DNA of 64,000 nucleotides from Pokkaliibacter sp046614695. Its GTDB lineage: Bacteria; Pseudomonadota; Gammaproteobacteria; Pseudomonadales; Balneatricaceae. A program made the translations under genes and the position numbers. The stretch is taken from contig NZ_JBKKHQ010000019.1 of assembly GCF_046614695.1 (NCBI RefSeq), positions 1 through 64,000 of the forward strand. The letters are read 5' to 3'. This document shows positions 27,442-36,394 of this stretch, piece after piece (positions within the stretch are counted from its first letter, which is position 1; the number at the start of each line of letters is the position of its first letter). Below the pieces are notes generated by a model. That model was not told where the DNA came from and ran no database searches. It saw only the letters and a program-made list of their open reading frames with translations.

Positions 27442-28221
27442 TTACTGGCCGAACACCGAGCGCAGCAAGTCCGTGGTACGGGCCGCCGGATCGGTACGGA
27501 TGGCTTTTTCTTCCTGCGCGAGCTGAGCAAAGAGGCCATCAAGTGCCGCTTGCGTCACGTAGGTATCAAGGTCCACATTGGTGCCGGTTAACGCTGCAAG
27601 GCCGGATGGAATTTTCTTGGTGAGCTGCTGGTAGTAACTGGTGACGCCGGTCTGAGCCATCGCCTGGGCGATATCGGGCTGAAACTTGGCCGCCAGTTGG
27701 GTACGGGTATTGGTTTCAAAGTAGCGGGTTGCTGCATCACTGCCGCCAGAATAAATCTGCTGGGCATCTTTTAGCGTCAGGTTATTCAGTGCCTGCACGA
27801 AGAGGGGGGTTGCCTCGACCACGGCCTTCTCGGCGGCGTGGTTCATGCTGGTTTCAAAGGCATCAACCTGAGTGCCCATCCCGGCGGCGCGCAGCATCTT
27901 GGCCGAAGAGGCCAGGGCGCCAGGCAGGGGAATATGCGCAATGCTGCTGTTAAGGTAGCCGTTTTGCTTACTCAGGCTTTCCACCGCACGAGTCGTCCCG
28001 ACAGACAGCGCCTGTTTAAGGCCGGCGCTCAGGGTGCTGGATGAGAGTGATGTTGACGTGCTGGCGCTGGCAGAGGTGCTGCCACTTTGCTGCTTTTGCA
28101 GCTGGGCTTTGCCTGCGTTGAGAAGATCATTCAGGGTCGATGCCTGCACGATGGGCACCAATGCAAAACCGGTGATACCGGCGCCGAGCAGCAGTGCTGA
28201 GACTTTGGAACGTCGAGACAT
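27442..28221 (-). CDS. DUF4197 periplasmic protein
   Basis: 259-residue protein with a signal peptide (MSRRSKVSALLLGAGITGFALVPIVQA), a Ser/Thr-rich linker and a helical DUF4197 domain: LSAGLKQALSVGTTRAVESLS, IHIPLPGAL, LKDAQQIYSGG, ATRYFE and LDGLFAQLAQEEKAIRTDPAARTTDLLRSVFG. These are the recognised DUF4197 signatures. Family members are periplasmic and of unknown function. GGGAGGGAGTT precedes the ATG. It is monocistronic, divergent from the EamA gene. Confidence 0.85.
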   Translation of the reverse strand: MSRRSKVSALLLGAGITGFALVPIVQASTLNDLLNAGKAQLQKQQSGSTSASASTSTSLSSSTLSAGLKQALSVGTTRAVESLSKQNGYLNSSIAHIPLPGALASSAKMLRAAGMGTQVDAFETSMNHAAEKAVVEATPLFVQALNNLTLKDAQQIYSGGSDAATRYFETNTRTQLAAKFQPDIAQAMAQTGVTSYYQQLTKKIPSGLAALTGTNVDLDTYVTQAALDGLFAQLAQEEKAIRTDPAARTTDLLRSVFGQ

Positions 28222-28528
28222 AACTCCCTCCCTGTGAGATTGACTGGCCGCCTGAATACGCGGCGTAAAGGGTAAAGCTCAGGTTGCATTGTACGCCCTG
28301 AGGTTTATCAGCGCTGTCGCAGGCAGGCGTCATTTCTGGGCAAAGTGTTGCAGCGCCGGAGCTTTAGACGGCCTAAGGCTAAAGCCCTAGGGCGCCAAAG
28401 TGAGGTTATCGCTAGGCTGTAGTTATCAGAGGCTTATTGCTATCGCTGAATCGTTGCAGTCACAGAATTGTTGTTGCCACTGAATTATTGTTATCACCGG
28501 GCGCTGACCATCGGGAAAAATAAAAACT
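28222..28528. other. Divergent gap between DUF4197 and EamA genes
   Basis: 307 bp without a convincing gene. It contains an imperfect direct repeat near 28454-28498 (ttgcagtcacagaattgttg / ttgccactgaattattgtta) just before the EamA start and must hold both promoters. Confidence 0.4.
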
Positions 28529-29437
28529 ATGCACGACGCCAGCACTTCCACCACGACCAATCTCCCCCGACTCTGTCTGACAACGCTGTTGGCTCTGATC
28601 GCCTTTGCCGCTAACTCCGTGCTTTGTCGTCTGGCGCTGGCCACGGAGAGTATTGATGCAGCGAGCTTTACCTCCATCCGGCTTTTTAGTGGTGCGGTGA
28701 TGTTATCGCTGTTATGCCTGCTGACGGCGAAACGCTCGGTGGCCAATGCAACGAGCCCGAAGCGGTCGTGGCAGCAGTTTGGCTCCCAGATCGGTGCGCT
28801 CAGCCTCTTTATCTACGCAATGGCCTTCTCTCTGGCCTATGTGAGTTTGCCGACCGGAGCGGGCGCGCTCATTCTCTTTACCTCGGTGCAGATGACCATG
28901 CTGGCGATCGCCTGGTATCAGGGGCATCGCTTTACCCTATTGGAAATGGCCGGGCTCTTACTGGCCTTTGCGGGTTTTATTTTGCTGATGCTGCCGGGCA
29001 TGGTCGCGCCCAGCGTCGGCGGGTTGGTGCTGATGTGTCTGGCGGGCATGGCCTGGGGTGTTTACACCTTGCAGGGTCGTAAGAGCCGGGCGCCACTGCA
29101 GGATACCGCAGGCAATATGCTGAAAACGTTGCCGCTGGCGGCTGTTGTCGCCATCGCCGGAGTGCTAAATGGCCATGCAGAACGTTCAGGTGTGGTACTG
29201 GCCATCGCATCGGGAGCGCTGGCCTCGGGTGTTGGCTATGCCCTTTGGTACAGCGCACTGCGCTCGCTTTCTGCGCCGCTGGCGGCCGTATTGCAGCTTA
29301 GTGTGCCATTGCTGGCAGCGGCAGGTGGCATTTTATGGATGGGCGAAGTATTAACGCCAGTGCTGATGGTGTCCGGGGTGATGACGCTGGGCGGCATCGG
29401 ACTGGTGATTTTTGCACGCAGCCGGAGTGCTCACTGA
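28529..29437 (+). CDS. EamA/DMT family transporter
   Basis: 302-residue integral membrane protein with ten predicted helices and two EamA repeats (about residues 12-145 and 155-295). Motifs include FAANSVLCRLAL, SFTSIRLFSGA, LPTGAGALILFTSVQMTML and the final GVMTLGGIGLVIFAR. DMT proteins usually export amino acids, nucleosides or related metabolites; the substrate here is unknown. No clear ribosome site precedes the ATG, so the start is less certain. Confidence 0.85.
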   Translation: MHDASTSTTTNLPRLCLTTLLALIAFAANSVLCRLALATESIDAASFTSIRLFSGAVMLSLLCLLTAKRSVANATSPKRSWQQFGSQIGALSLFIYAMAFSLAYVSLPTGAGALILFTSVQMTMLAIAWYQGHRFTLLEMAGLLLAFAGFILLMLPGMVAPSVGGLVLMCLAGMAWGVYTLQGRKSRAPLQDTAGNMLKTLPLAAVVAIAGVLNGHAERSGVVLAIASGALASGVGYALWYSALRSLSAPLAAVLQLSVPLLAAAGGILWMGEVLTPVLMVSGVMTLGGIGLVIFARSRSAH

Positions 29438-29504
29438 AATCAGTCAGCGCACTAAGGCTCGAAAAAACAGGTGTGAAATGGCCAGGCGCTTTTCACTACT
29501 ACCG

Positions 29505-29675
29505 CTATGCGCTCACCCAGTAGTACAGGGACGCCAGCATAAATACGGCGGTGTAAGCGACAATACCGATATTACTTTCCAGCTCATGGTCCCCTTTATA
29601 TTTGCCGAGGGAAACCAGCCGTCCGGTATAGCCAAAGAAGTGAGTAATCCAGTCCGAAGAAAGTAGCCGTTCCAT
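29505..29675 (-). CDS. Small single-pass membrane protein (56 aa)
   Basis: A 56-residue open frame with a strong AGGAGG site 6 nt before ATG at 29675. The first half is soluble (MERLLSSDWITHFFGYTGRL...), including KYKGDHELES. The second half is one membrane helix (IGIVAYTAVFMLASLYYWVS). I do not recognise the family. The good ribosome site and membrane-helix pattern support a real gene. It lies between the convergent EamA gene and yjjG with no obvious operon partner. Confidence 0.65.
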   Translation of the reverse strand: MERLLSSDWITHFFGYTGRLVSLGKYKGDHELESNIGIVAYTAVFMLASLYYWVSA

Positions 29676-29882
29676 TGATTGCCTCCTGAAAAATCCGGAA
29701 ATGTCGTGGCACCCAGATCACGCCCGGTCAGGAAAGGCCGAGTGGTAAGTGCTACGCGGATGAATCGAGGCAGAGAACGTAAAACGAAAAGGCTGATAAA
29801 GCAGATTTCAGCAGGGGATATTCCCAACCTCTGCAACGAGTATTGGGCGACAAATAGCCAATTGCAATGCTGAATACGCAAA

Positions 29883-30587
29883 TTAAATCGAGATTTTTTC
29901 TTCTAATAGCCGTTTTAGTTCGAAATGATTGCTGACGGTGTAATTAGGCAGAATGCCATCCGGTGCCGGAGTCTTTGCCGCATTCAGCCAGCAGGTGTGC
30001 CAGCCCGCCCGCTGACCGCCCAGAATATCGGAGGCCGGGTTATCGCCCACCATCAGGAACTGCTCAGGGGTAAGTGACTGATTCGGTTTGATTTTCTGCA
30101 CTTCCAGCTCCGTATGACGGAAGATTTTCGGGTCGGGTTTTGCAACGCCCACGGCCTCTGAAACGACCAGCACTTCAAAGAAATGGCTCATGGCATTACG
30201 CGCAAGGCGTGCTGTCTGAAGATCCACCAGCCCATTGGTAATAATGCCAAGGCCAACCTTGCCCTGCAGTCTTTCCAGTAATTCTCGTACCCCTTCAAGG
30301 GGATGGCAGACCTCTGCCATGGAGGCCAGAAATTGCTGGTTCAATTGCCGGGGGCTGATACCCAGCTCTTCAGCCAAGGGAATAAACCGGCGAATTTTGA
30401 CATCTTCTGCGGTAATTTCGCCTTGCTGGTATTGCTGCCAGAGTGGCGTATTAATCGCCTGATATTGCGCATAATCCTCACGATTAAAGTCTTTTCCGTG
30501 AGTGGCTAATGTCATTTGCAAACCGGCAAAGGCATCGAAATGAAACAGCGTATCGTCCGCATCAAAGATGACCCACTGATAAGACAT
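29883..30587 (-). CDS. yjjG: YjjG-type pyrimidine 5'-nucleotidase (HAD family)
   Basis: 234-residue HAD-superfamily phosphatase. Motif I is FDADDTLFHFD (residues 8-18), motif II IITNG, motif III the Lys in VAKPDPKIF, and motif IV MVGDNPASDILGG. Length and sequence match E. coli YjjG, which dephosphorylates dUMP, dTMP and non-canonical pyrimidine nucleotides to keep them out of DNA. AGGAGCG precedes the ATG. It has no evident operon partner. Confidence 0.88.
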   Translation of the reverse strand: MSYQWVIFDADDTLFHFDAFAGLQMTLATHGKDFNREDYAQYQAINTPLWQQYQQGEITAEDVKIRRFIPLAEELGISPRQLNQQFLASMAEVCHPLEGVRELLERLQGKVGLGIITNGLVDLQTARLARNAMSHFFEVLVVSEAVGVAKPDPKIFRHTELEVQKIKPNQSLTPEQFLMVGDNPASDILGGQRAGWHTCWLNAAKTPAPDGILPNYTVSNHFELKRLLEEKISI

Positions 30588-30713
30588 AACATTCGCTCCT
30601 GTTCACAAATGAGGTTGCTTTTTACGCGATTAATTGCGCCTAAAGCCTAGCAACCGGGTTTGCCCCAGGCCAGCAGTCATCGGGCAACAGCCTGTCCACC
30701 CTTATGGCAATGC

Positions 30714-31682
30714 TCACACCCCCAGCGCTTCCAGATATTTCTCCAGAATCAGGTTCGGGCGGGCGGCTTTGCGGGTGACGGCGAAGAATTGCGTGCCGAA
30801 GTGCAGTTCATCGGGCAGCAAGGCGCGCATCTGGCCGTCGCGTACCCAGCGTTCGGCAAAGTGAGTGGGCAGATAGCCGATATAGCTGCCGGTCAGAATC
30901 AGAAAGGCGATGCCTTCGCGATCCGTCGCGGTCGCCTGCGCATTCAGCCTGCGGTGCAGGGGCTTTACGTCGGCAAGGGGCGCAAAGGCCGGGACGACGG
31001 CATCCTGCTTTTCGATCTGGGGAATCGTCAGCTCCGTGTCATTCAGGCTGAAAAGTGTATGGCCACGGCTGCAATAAAGCTGGGAGGTTTCTTCATAGAG
31101 GGGAAAGTAATTCAGCCCCTGCAGAGGCCGAAGTTCCGGAATCACACCGATATGCAGGCGGCTGTCGAGCACGCCAAGTTCAATGTCATTGGGCGGAATC
31201 ATGCGGATATTGATGCGCACACCGGGGCCGGCCTTTTTGAGTTCCGCCAGTGCGTGGGTAATACGCATGTGGGGCAGGGTGACGAGGTTATCGGTGATGC
31301 CGATATTCAGCTCGCCCTTCAGATGATTATGAATGGCGTTAACCTGCGCCTTGAAACCTTCCAGCGAGGCCAGCACCTGCAAAATAGCGTGGTAAATCTG
31401 CTCGCCTTCCTCGGTTAAGGCAAAGCCCGAACGACCGCGCTGACACAGGCGCAGGCTCAGGCGTTTTTCCAGATCACTGATCGCCAGAGAAATCGCCGGA
31501 CGGCTGATATTGAGCTGCACCTCAGCCGCTGAAAAACCGCCGTTATCGACCACCGCTTTAAAAATGCGCAGCAGACGAAGGTCAACATCGCTGATTTGTC
31601 CGGGCAGATTGACGGTTTTCGGCGCGGTTTTTAGCGCTGTTTTCGCGGCGGACGTTTGCGGGTTTTTGTTCTGACTGCTCAT
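30714..31682 (-). CDS. LysR-type regulator of beta-alanine genes (probable)
   Basis: 322-residue LysR protein. The ATG at 31682 follows AGGACAGG; the frame stays open 15 codons further without a better start. A Lys/Thr-rich extension (about 25 residues) precedes the winged helix (VDLRLLRIFKAVVDNGGFSAAEVQLNISRPAISLAISDLE). The effector domain runs to the C-terminus. It is divergent from the aminotransferase/dehydrogenase pair, as BauR is from bauABCD in Pseudomonas, so control of beta-alanine use is inferred. The 226 bp gap holds AT-rich half-sites near 31770-31800. Confidence 0.8.
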   Translation of the reverse strand: MSSQNKNPQTSAAKTALKTAPKTVNLPGQISDVDLRLLRIFKAVVDNGGFSAAEVQLNISRPAISLAISDLEKRLSLRLCQRGRSGFALTEEGEQIYHAILQVLASLEGFKAQVNAIHNHLKGELNIGITDNLVTLPHMRITHALAELKKAGPGVRINIRMIPPNDIELGVLDSRLHIGVIPELRPLQGLNYFPLYEETSQLYCSRGHTLFSLNDTELTIPQIEKQDAVVPAFAPLADVKPLHRRLNAQATATDREGIAFLILTGSYIGYLPTHFAERWVRDGQMRALLPDELHFGTQFFAVTRKAARPNLILEKYLEALGV

Positions 31683-31908
31683 CGCCTGTCCTGCGGATTT
31701 TAACCTTGTCAAAACGGTGCCACGCACACGTCAGCACTAGGCTTGAGGGTGTTGGCGGAACAAGGTTATTTAGGTAAGTAAAACGATAAGTATGCTTTAA
31801 AAGGTTTGTATTTAACTACTTTTTTTGCCGAGGCAGACTGAACCCATTGCGAGCAGAGATTTATGCTCGTCCCCGAGACTTCAAATTAGCGATCAGCAGG
31901 TAGCCGCG

Positions 31909-33237
31909 ATGACCGACCACGTCATGCCCACTAAGGAAGAACTGGAAGCCCACTGGATGCCTTTCACGGGCAACCGGCAGTTTAAAAAGGACCCGCGCAT
32001 CATCACCGCGGCCAAAGGCGCGTACTTTACCGACAGCGATGGTCGCCAGATTTTTGATGCGCTCTCCGGCCTCTGGACCTGCGGTGCCGGCCATTGCCGC
32101 CCTGAAATTGCTGAAGCCGTTAACGCCCAGCTGCAAACGCTGGATTACTCGCCAGCCTTCCAGTTTGGCCACCCCAAATCCTTCCAGCTGGCAAAACGTA
32201 TTCTCGACTTTATGCCAGCGGCGATGACCCGTGTTTTCTACACCGGTTCCGGCTCTGAAGCGGTCGACACCGCCCTTAAGATTGCCCGTGCGTACTGGCG
32301 CAAAAAGGGTATGGGCAGCAAAACCAAACTGATTGGCCGTGCCCGTGGTTATCACGGCGTCAACTTTGGTGGCATCAGCGTTGGCGGCATCGTCGGCAAC
32401 CGCGCACTCTATGGTCAGGCGGTGGATGCTGATCACCTGCCGCATACGGCCATCAAGGAAAACCTGTTCAGCAAAGGCCAGCCAGAACATGGTGCGCATC
32501 TGGCCGATGAGCTGGAAGCGATGATTGCCCTGCACGATGCCTCTAACATCGCCGCCGTGATTGTTGAGCCAATGGCAGGTTCCACCGGCATTCTGCCGCC
32601 ACCGGTCGGCTACCTGAACCGCCTGCGTGAGCTGTGCACCAAGCACAATATCCTGATGATTTTCGACGAAGTGATCACCGCTTTTGGTCGCGTTGGCGCC
32701 AATACCGGCAGTGAAGCCTTCGGCGTTGTGCCCGATATGATCTGTTTTGCCAAGCAGGTCACCAACGGTGCCGTGCCCATGGGCGGCGTGACCGTGATCG
32801 AGCCGATCTATGAAACCTTTATGGAGCAGGGCGGCCACGACTACATGGTCGAGCTGCCACACGGCTACACCTATTCTGCCCATCCGGTGGCCTGTGCGGC
32901 AGGTTTGGCGGCGCTTGATATTCTTGAGAAAGACAACCTGATCAGCCGCGCCAAAGAGATGGCGCCTTACCTTGAAGCGGGCATTCACAGCCTGAAAGGC
33001 TTGCCTGCGGTGGCGGATATTCGTAACTACGGTCTGGCGGCGGCGCTGACGCTGGAAGCTGCGCCCGGTGAACCCGCGCTTCGCCCCTATCTGGTGGCGA
33101 TGGACATGTGGAAGAAAGGCTTCTATGTCCGTTACGGCGGCGACACGATTCAGCTGGGCCTGCCCTTTATTGTCGAGCGTGAAGAGATTGACCGCCTGAT
33201 CAACGCCCTGGGCGATTCACTCAAGACCCTGGCCTGA
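31909..33237 (+). CDS. bauA: Beta-alanine (omega-amino acid):pyruvate aminotransferase
   Basis: 442-residue class III PLP aminotransferase, very close to the Pseudomonas omega-amino-acid:pyruvate transaminase. Visible blocks include HWMPFTGNRQFKKDPR, FDALSGLWTCGAGHCRPEIA, SPAFQFGHP, FDEVITAFGRVG and AKQVTNGAVPMG, where Lys is the PLP-binding residue, and the C-terminal VRYGGDTIQLG. It converts beta-alanine plus pyruvate to malonate semialdehyde plus alanine. The ATG at 31909 fits the family N-terminus; upstream in-frame codons add an unlikely extension. It is the first gene of a two-gene operon with the semialdehyde dehydrogenase 36 bp downstream. Confidence 0.92.
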   Translation: MTDHVMPTKEELEAHWMPFTGNRQFKKDPRIITAAKGAYFTDSDGRQIFDALSGLWTCGAGHCRPEIAEAVNAQLQTLDYSPAFQFGHPKSFQLAKRILDFMPAAMTRVFYTGSGSEAVDTALKIARAYWRKKGMGSKTKLIGRARGYHGVNFGGISVGGIVGNRALYGQAVDADHLPHTAIKENLFSKGQPEHGAHLADELEAMIALHDASNIAAVIVEPMAGSTGILPPPVGYLNRLRELCTKHNILMIFDEVITAFGRVGANTGSEAFGVVPDMICFAKQVTNGAVPMGGVTVIEPIYETFMEQGGHDYMVELPHGYTYSAHPVACAAGLAALDILEKDNLISRAKEMAPYLEAGIHSLKGLPAVADIRNYGLAAALTLEAAPGEPALRPYLVAMDMWKKGFYVRYGGDTIQLGLPFIVEREEIDRLINALGDSLKTLA

Positions 33238-33273
33238 GCCGCGACTTCACCGATTTTTATAAGAGAGACCTTT

Positions 33274-34767
33274 ATGACCCAGATTCACGGACATTTTATC
33301 AACGGCGAAATGGTGACCGACGAGGCGCGTACCCAGGCCGTCTTCAACCCGGCCTTCGGTGAGGAAAGCTCGCGCGTGGCGCTGGCCAGCAAGGCAACCG
33401 TTGAAAGCGCGATTGCCGCCGCAGAAGCGGCATTCCCCGCGTGGCGCAACACACCGCCACTTAAGCGTGCGCAGGTGATGTTCCGCTTTAAAATGCTGCT
33501 TGAAGAACACGCCGATGACATCTGCGCGCTGATTACCGCTGAACACGGCAAGGTGTTGGATGATGCCCGCGGCGAATTGCAGCGCGGTATCGAAGTGGTC
33601 GAATACGCCTGCGGCATTCCTGAACTGCTCAAGGGCGAGCACAGCAAAAACGCCGGCCCGGCGATTGATTCCTGGAGCGAGTTCCAGCCCCTTGGCGTTG
33701 TGGCGGGCATTACCCCGTTCAACTTTCCGGCGATGGTACCCATGTGGATGTTCCCGATGGCGATTGCCTGCGGTAACACCTTTGTACTGAAGCCTTCCGA
33801 GCGTGACCCCAGCGCACCGCTGAAAATTGCTGAGCTGCTGCACGAAGCCGGTCTGCCTAAAGGCGTGTTCAACGTCGTCAACGGCGACAAGCTGGCGGTC
33901 GATACCCTGCTGGAAGACAAGCGCGTGCAGGCGGTGAGCTTTGTCGGCTCAACCCCGATTGCCGAATATATCTACGCCACCGGCACGGCTAACGGCAAAC
34001 GTATTCAGGCGCTGGGCGGTGCGAAAAACCATGCGGTGATCATGCCCGATGCCGATATCGACAACGCCGTCAGCGCACTGATGGGCGCGGCCTATGGCTC
34101 CTGCGGCGAGCGCTGCATGGCGATTTCCGTCGCGGTCTGCGTGGGCGATGAAGTCGCGGATGAAGTGGTCAGCAAACTGGAAAATGCACTGTCGACCCTG
34201 AAAGTCGGCCCCGGCACCGACCTTAGCAATGCCATGGGCCCGGTGATTACGCAGGTATCGCTGGACCGCATTCGCAACTATGTGGCCGAAGGCGTGTCGC
34301 AGGGCGCAAAACTGGTGGTCGATGGCCGTGATCTGGTCGTGCCCGGCCATGAGAACGGCTACTTTATCGGCGGCTGCCTGTTCGACCACGTGACCCCTGA
34401 GATGAGCATCTACACCGATGAAATCTTCGGCCCGGTACTCTGCGTCGTGCGCGCCAAGTCACTGGAAGAGGCAATGCAGCTGATCGACGATCACGAATAC
34501 GGTAACGGCACCTGCCTCTTTACCCGTGATGGCGAAGCGGCGCGCTACTTTACCGACAACATCAAGGTCGGCATGGTCGGCGTTAACGTTCCGCTACCGG
34601 TGCCAGTGGCCTACCACAGCTTCGGCGGCTGGAAACGCTCCCTGTTCGGCGACCTTTACGCCTACGGCCCCGACGCCGTGCGCTTCTATACCCGCCGTAA
34701 AACCATCACCCAGCGCTGGCCCGCCGGTGGTGTGCGCGAGAAGGCACAGTTTGCTTTCCCTAGCTAA
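33274..34767 (+). CDS. mmsA: (Methyl)malonate-semialdehyde dehydrogenase, CoA-acylating
   Basis: 497-residue aldehyde dehydrogenase of the MmsA/BauC type. Landmarks are the NAD-binding FVLKPSERDPSAPLKIAELL, FVGSTPIAEYIYATG, LGGAKNHAVIMPDAD, the catalytic Cys in GSCGERCMA, EIFGPVLCVVRA, and the C-terminal FGGWKRSLFGDLYAYGPD. It oxidises malonate semialdehyde to acetyl-CoA (BauC role) or methylmalonate semialdehyde to propionyl-CoA. Next to bauA the first role is favoured. AAGAGAGACC precedes the ATG. A strong terminator follows. Confidence 0.92.
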   Translation: MTQIHGHFINGEMVTDEARTQAVFNPAFGEESSRVALASKATVESAIAAAEAAFPAWRNTPPLKRAQVMFRFKMLLEEHADDICALITAEHGKVLDDARGELQRGIEVVEYACGIPELLKGEHSKNAGPAIDSWSEFQPLGVVAGITPFNFPAMVPMWMFPMAIACGNTFVLKPSERDPSAPLKIAELLHEAGLPKGVFNVVNGDKLAVDTLLEDKRVQAVSFVGSTPIAEYIYATGTANGKRIQALGGAKNHAVIMPDADIDNAVSALMGAAYGSCGERCMAISVAVCVGDEVADEVVSKLENALSTLKVGPGTDLSNAMGPVITQVSLDRIRNYVAEGVSQGAKLVVDGRDLVVPGHENGYFIGGCLFDHVTPEMSIYTDEIFGPVLCVVRAKSLEEAMQLIDDHEYGNGTCLFTRDGEAARYFTDNIKVGMVGVNVPLPVPVAYHSFGGWKRSLFGDLYAYGPDAVRFYTRRKTITQRWPAGGVREKAQFAFPS

Positions 34768-34815
34768 GTAAATCCGGTACAAAACCAGCAGGGGCTGGCA
34801 CTCTGCTGGTAATTG

Positions 34816-34853
34816 AAAAAGCCCCGCTGTGCGAACGTGCAGCGGGGCTTTTA
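34816..34853 (+). terminator. Terminator after mmsA
   Basis: A 12 bp stem AAAGCCCCGCTG/CAGCGGGGCTTT with a 10 nt loop and T-tract closes the bauA-mmsA operon. Confidence 0.92.
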
Positions 34854-34911
34854 AATAGCAATTGCTCATTGGTGAATTATCTATGGGCTTGCTTTTTTTA
34901 GGGTGATAGAA

Positions 34912-35367
34912 ATGGATGAAATAAAACTAGCTGAGTCATGGTTATCTTCAATTGGTTTTACTGTCGTGAGGTGGTCTGAAGTCGAAAGGCTAATTGATCA
35001 ATGTCTACACTTAATAGCAAAAGGAAATAACACACAGAAAAAGCCAACACGACTTAACGGTAAACTTGAATATATAGAGCGGCATTTAAATGAGAGACTG
35101 CCATCATTCATGGGTCATGAACTTATCATGAAAACAAAGGCAGCATCACAACTTAGAGATGTCTTTGTACATGGCATTGTTGAAGGTTTTGATAACGAGG
35201 TTATTAGGATGAGTAAAATTCAGGGTAAGGAGAAAGACTATGTAAGGGAAGTTTTTGAAGTCAATATTGTAAGGCTTAACAACTCACAAGAAAATATAGA
35301 TTATTTGATTGGTGGATGGTCTGATGTAGTAGGTTTTTTGATTAATGAATCAGATTTTAATTCATAG
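34912..35367 (+). CDS. Hypothetical protein in AT-rich island
   Basis: 151-residue soluble, mainly helical, charged protein of unknown family. No motif is recognised; blocks include RWSEVERLIDQCLHLIA and KTKAASQLRDVFVHGIVEG. Base composition is clearly more AT-rich than the flanking genes, and codon use is unlike the neighbouring bauA-mmsA genes, which suggests recent transfer. The ATG at 34912 follows AGGGTGA; a GTG three codons earlier is an alternative. Its 3' end overlaps the convergent next gene by 11 bp. Confidence 0.6.
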   Translation: MDEIKLAESWLSSIGFTVVRWSEVERLIDQCLHLIAKGNNTQKKPTRLNGKLEYIERHLNERLPSFMGHELIMKTKAASQLRDVFVHGIVEGFDNEVIRMSKIQGKEKDYVREVFEVNIVRLNNSQENIDYLIGGWSDVVGFLINESDFNS

Positions 35368-35839
35368 GCATTTGCTGTTCACGTTCTATTTTAATGTAAA
35401 GCCTTAATGAACTTCTCCTGAATACACCGCTTGTTCTTCTCACCGGATGCTGAAAAGGCTTCCTGTCCCATGCCGGTTTGGCTAGCAGCTCCAGTACCCA
35501 TACTTCCTCATTATTAAAGAAGCTAAAGCTTAGCTGGCTGGCGCTCAGGATCTGTAAATCACCAATGATGCCGGGGGTATAGGCCGCGCCAAGCGTAATG
35601 CTTTCGCAGACCTGAAGTTTTTGATCCAGCCGATAAATCACCAGCCTTTCCTCAAAGGGCACATCATCGGTAATGAGCAGAATAAAGCCGTTATCCATTG
35701 CAAACTGGCCTTCCAGTTGCGCACCTTCAAAAGCGAGTTGCTGTCGGCTGGGAGTGTGTTCGAGCACTATTTCCGGGCAGGCATCCTCTGGCGAATGGGT
35801 GGCTATCACCCTGAAATCGGTGGTGGGGGACAGAGGCAT
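35357..35839 (-). CDS. Hypothetical protein
   Basis: About 160 residues, beta-rich, no signal peptide or membrane segment. Recurrent strand patterns (FILLITDDVPFEERLVIYRLD, LQILSASQLSFSFFNNEEVWVLEL) could be a beta-propeller blade fragment or an immunity-like domain; I do not recognise it. The ATG at 35839 is used; an in-frame TTG at 35866 is also possible, and neither has a clear ribosome site. It is convergent with the AT-rich gene at 34912-35367. Confidence 0.5.
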   Translation of the reverse strand: MPLSPTTDFRVIATHSPEDACPEIVLEHTPSRQQLAFEGAQLEGQFAMDNGFILLITDDVPFEERLVIYRLDQKLQVCESITLGAAYTPGIIGDLQILSASQLSFSFFNNEEVWVLELLAKPAWDRKPFQHPVRRTSGVFRRSSLRLYIKIEREQQMPMN

Positions 35840-36077
35840 CGGTAAGATCGCAACAATCAGATTCAATTAATTTAAGCGCTGTATGTCAGCTGATGACAGG
35901 CACGCAGCTACCTGACATAACTCCCATAATCCGCATTTTGGCTCATCGCTATTAAGGGCGGTATTTTCAAAAACAACCCGTTTTCATTGGCTTACCTGTT
36001 GGGTCATAAGTATGAAAACGTATCTGGTTTATGCAAAAAAATACCGCTAGGGTAAAGGCTAACTACTTTAGTTGTAG

Positions 36078-36089
36078 TCATCTAGATGA
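36078..36089. promoter_or_regulatory. Palindrome TCATCTAGATGA upstream of NCS1 permease
   Basis: Perfect 12 bp palindrome about 305 bp upstream of the permease start, close to where its promoter should lie. It could be an operator. No cognate regulator can be named. Confidence 0.35.
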
Positions 36090-36161
36090 AACTGGCATGC
36101 ATTATGCGACTGGTTTTACCGATGAAGAGGATAAGCGCTGGACGAATCGGAGCACGTTGCC

Positions 36162-36394
36162 ATGGATGAACCTATGCCGATGAATGCGCCAGCCTTGTTT
36201 GCCATTTACTCGCGTTGTACCCGCGACTGACCTGACTGATAGACCGGTACAGTGACTGCGCCTGAGTGCGTATTTCCCGCTTCACCTGAGAAACAGGTGA
36301 GTTTTGGGAAGCGGCCGTTGCTGGCCGTGTCAGTCCATGGCCTCGATTCTTCCCGTGACGTTTCCTTTGATTAACAGGACAGAGCAGATAGAGC
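36162..36394 (+). promoter_or_regulatory. Structured 5' leader of the NCS1 permease with small upstream ORF
   Basis: A 22-codon open frame (36162-36230) with CGGAG 9 nt upstream is followed by a stem-loop, TCACCTG-AGAAA-CAGGTGA (36282-36300), inside an outer GCTT/AAGC pairing (36279-36312). A second hairpin CGGCC/GGCCG (36312-36327) follows. The leader is unusually long and structured for this window. Attenuation or a riboswitch is possible but I cannot assign a class. Confidence 0.35.

Noticed and set aside
31861..32988. 375-codon antisense frame over bauA
   Set aside because: bauA is a certain gene with full family conservation; the antisense frame has low-complexity composition and no recognisable domain.
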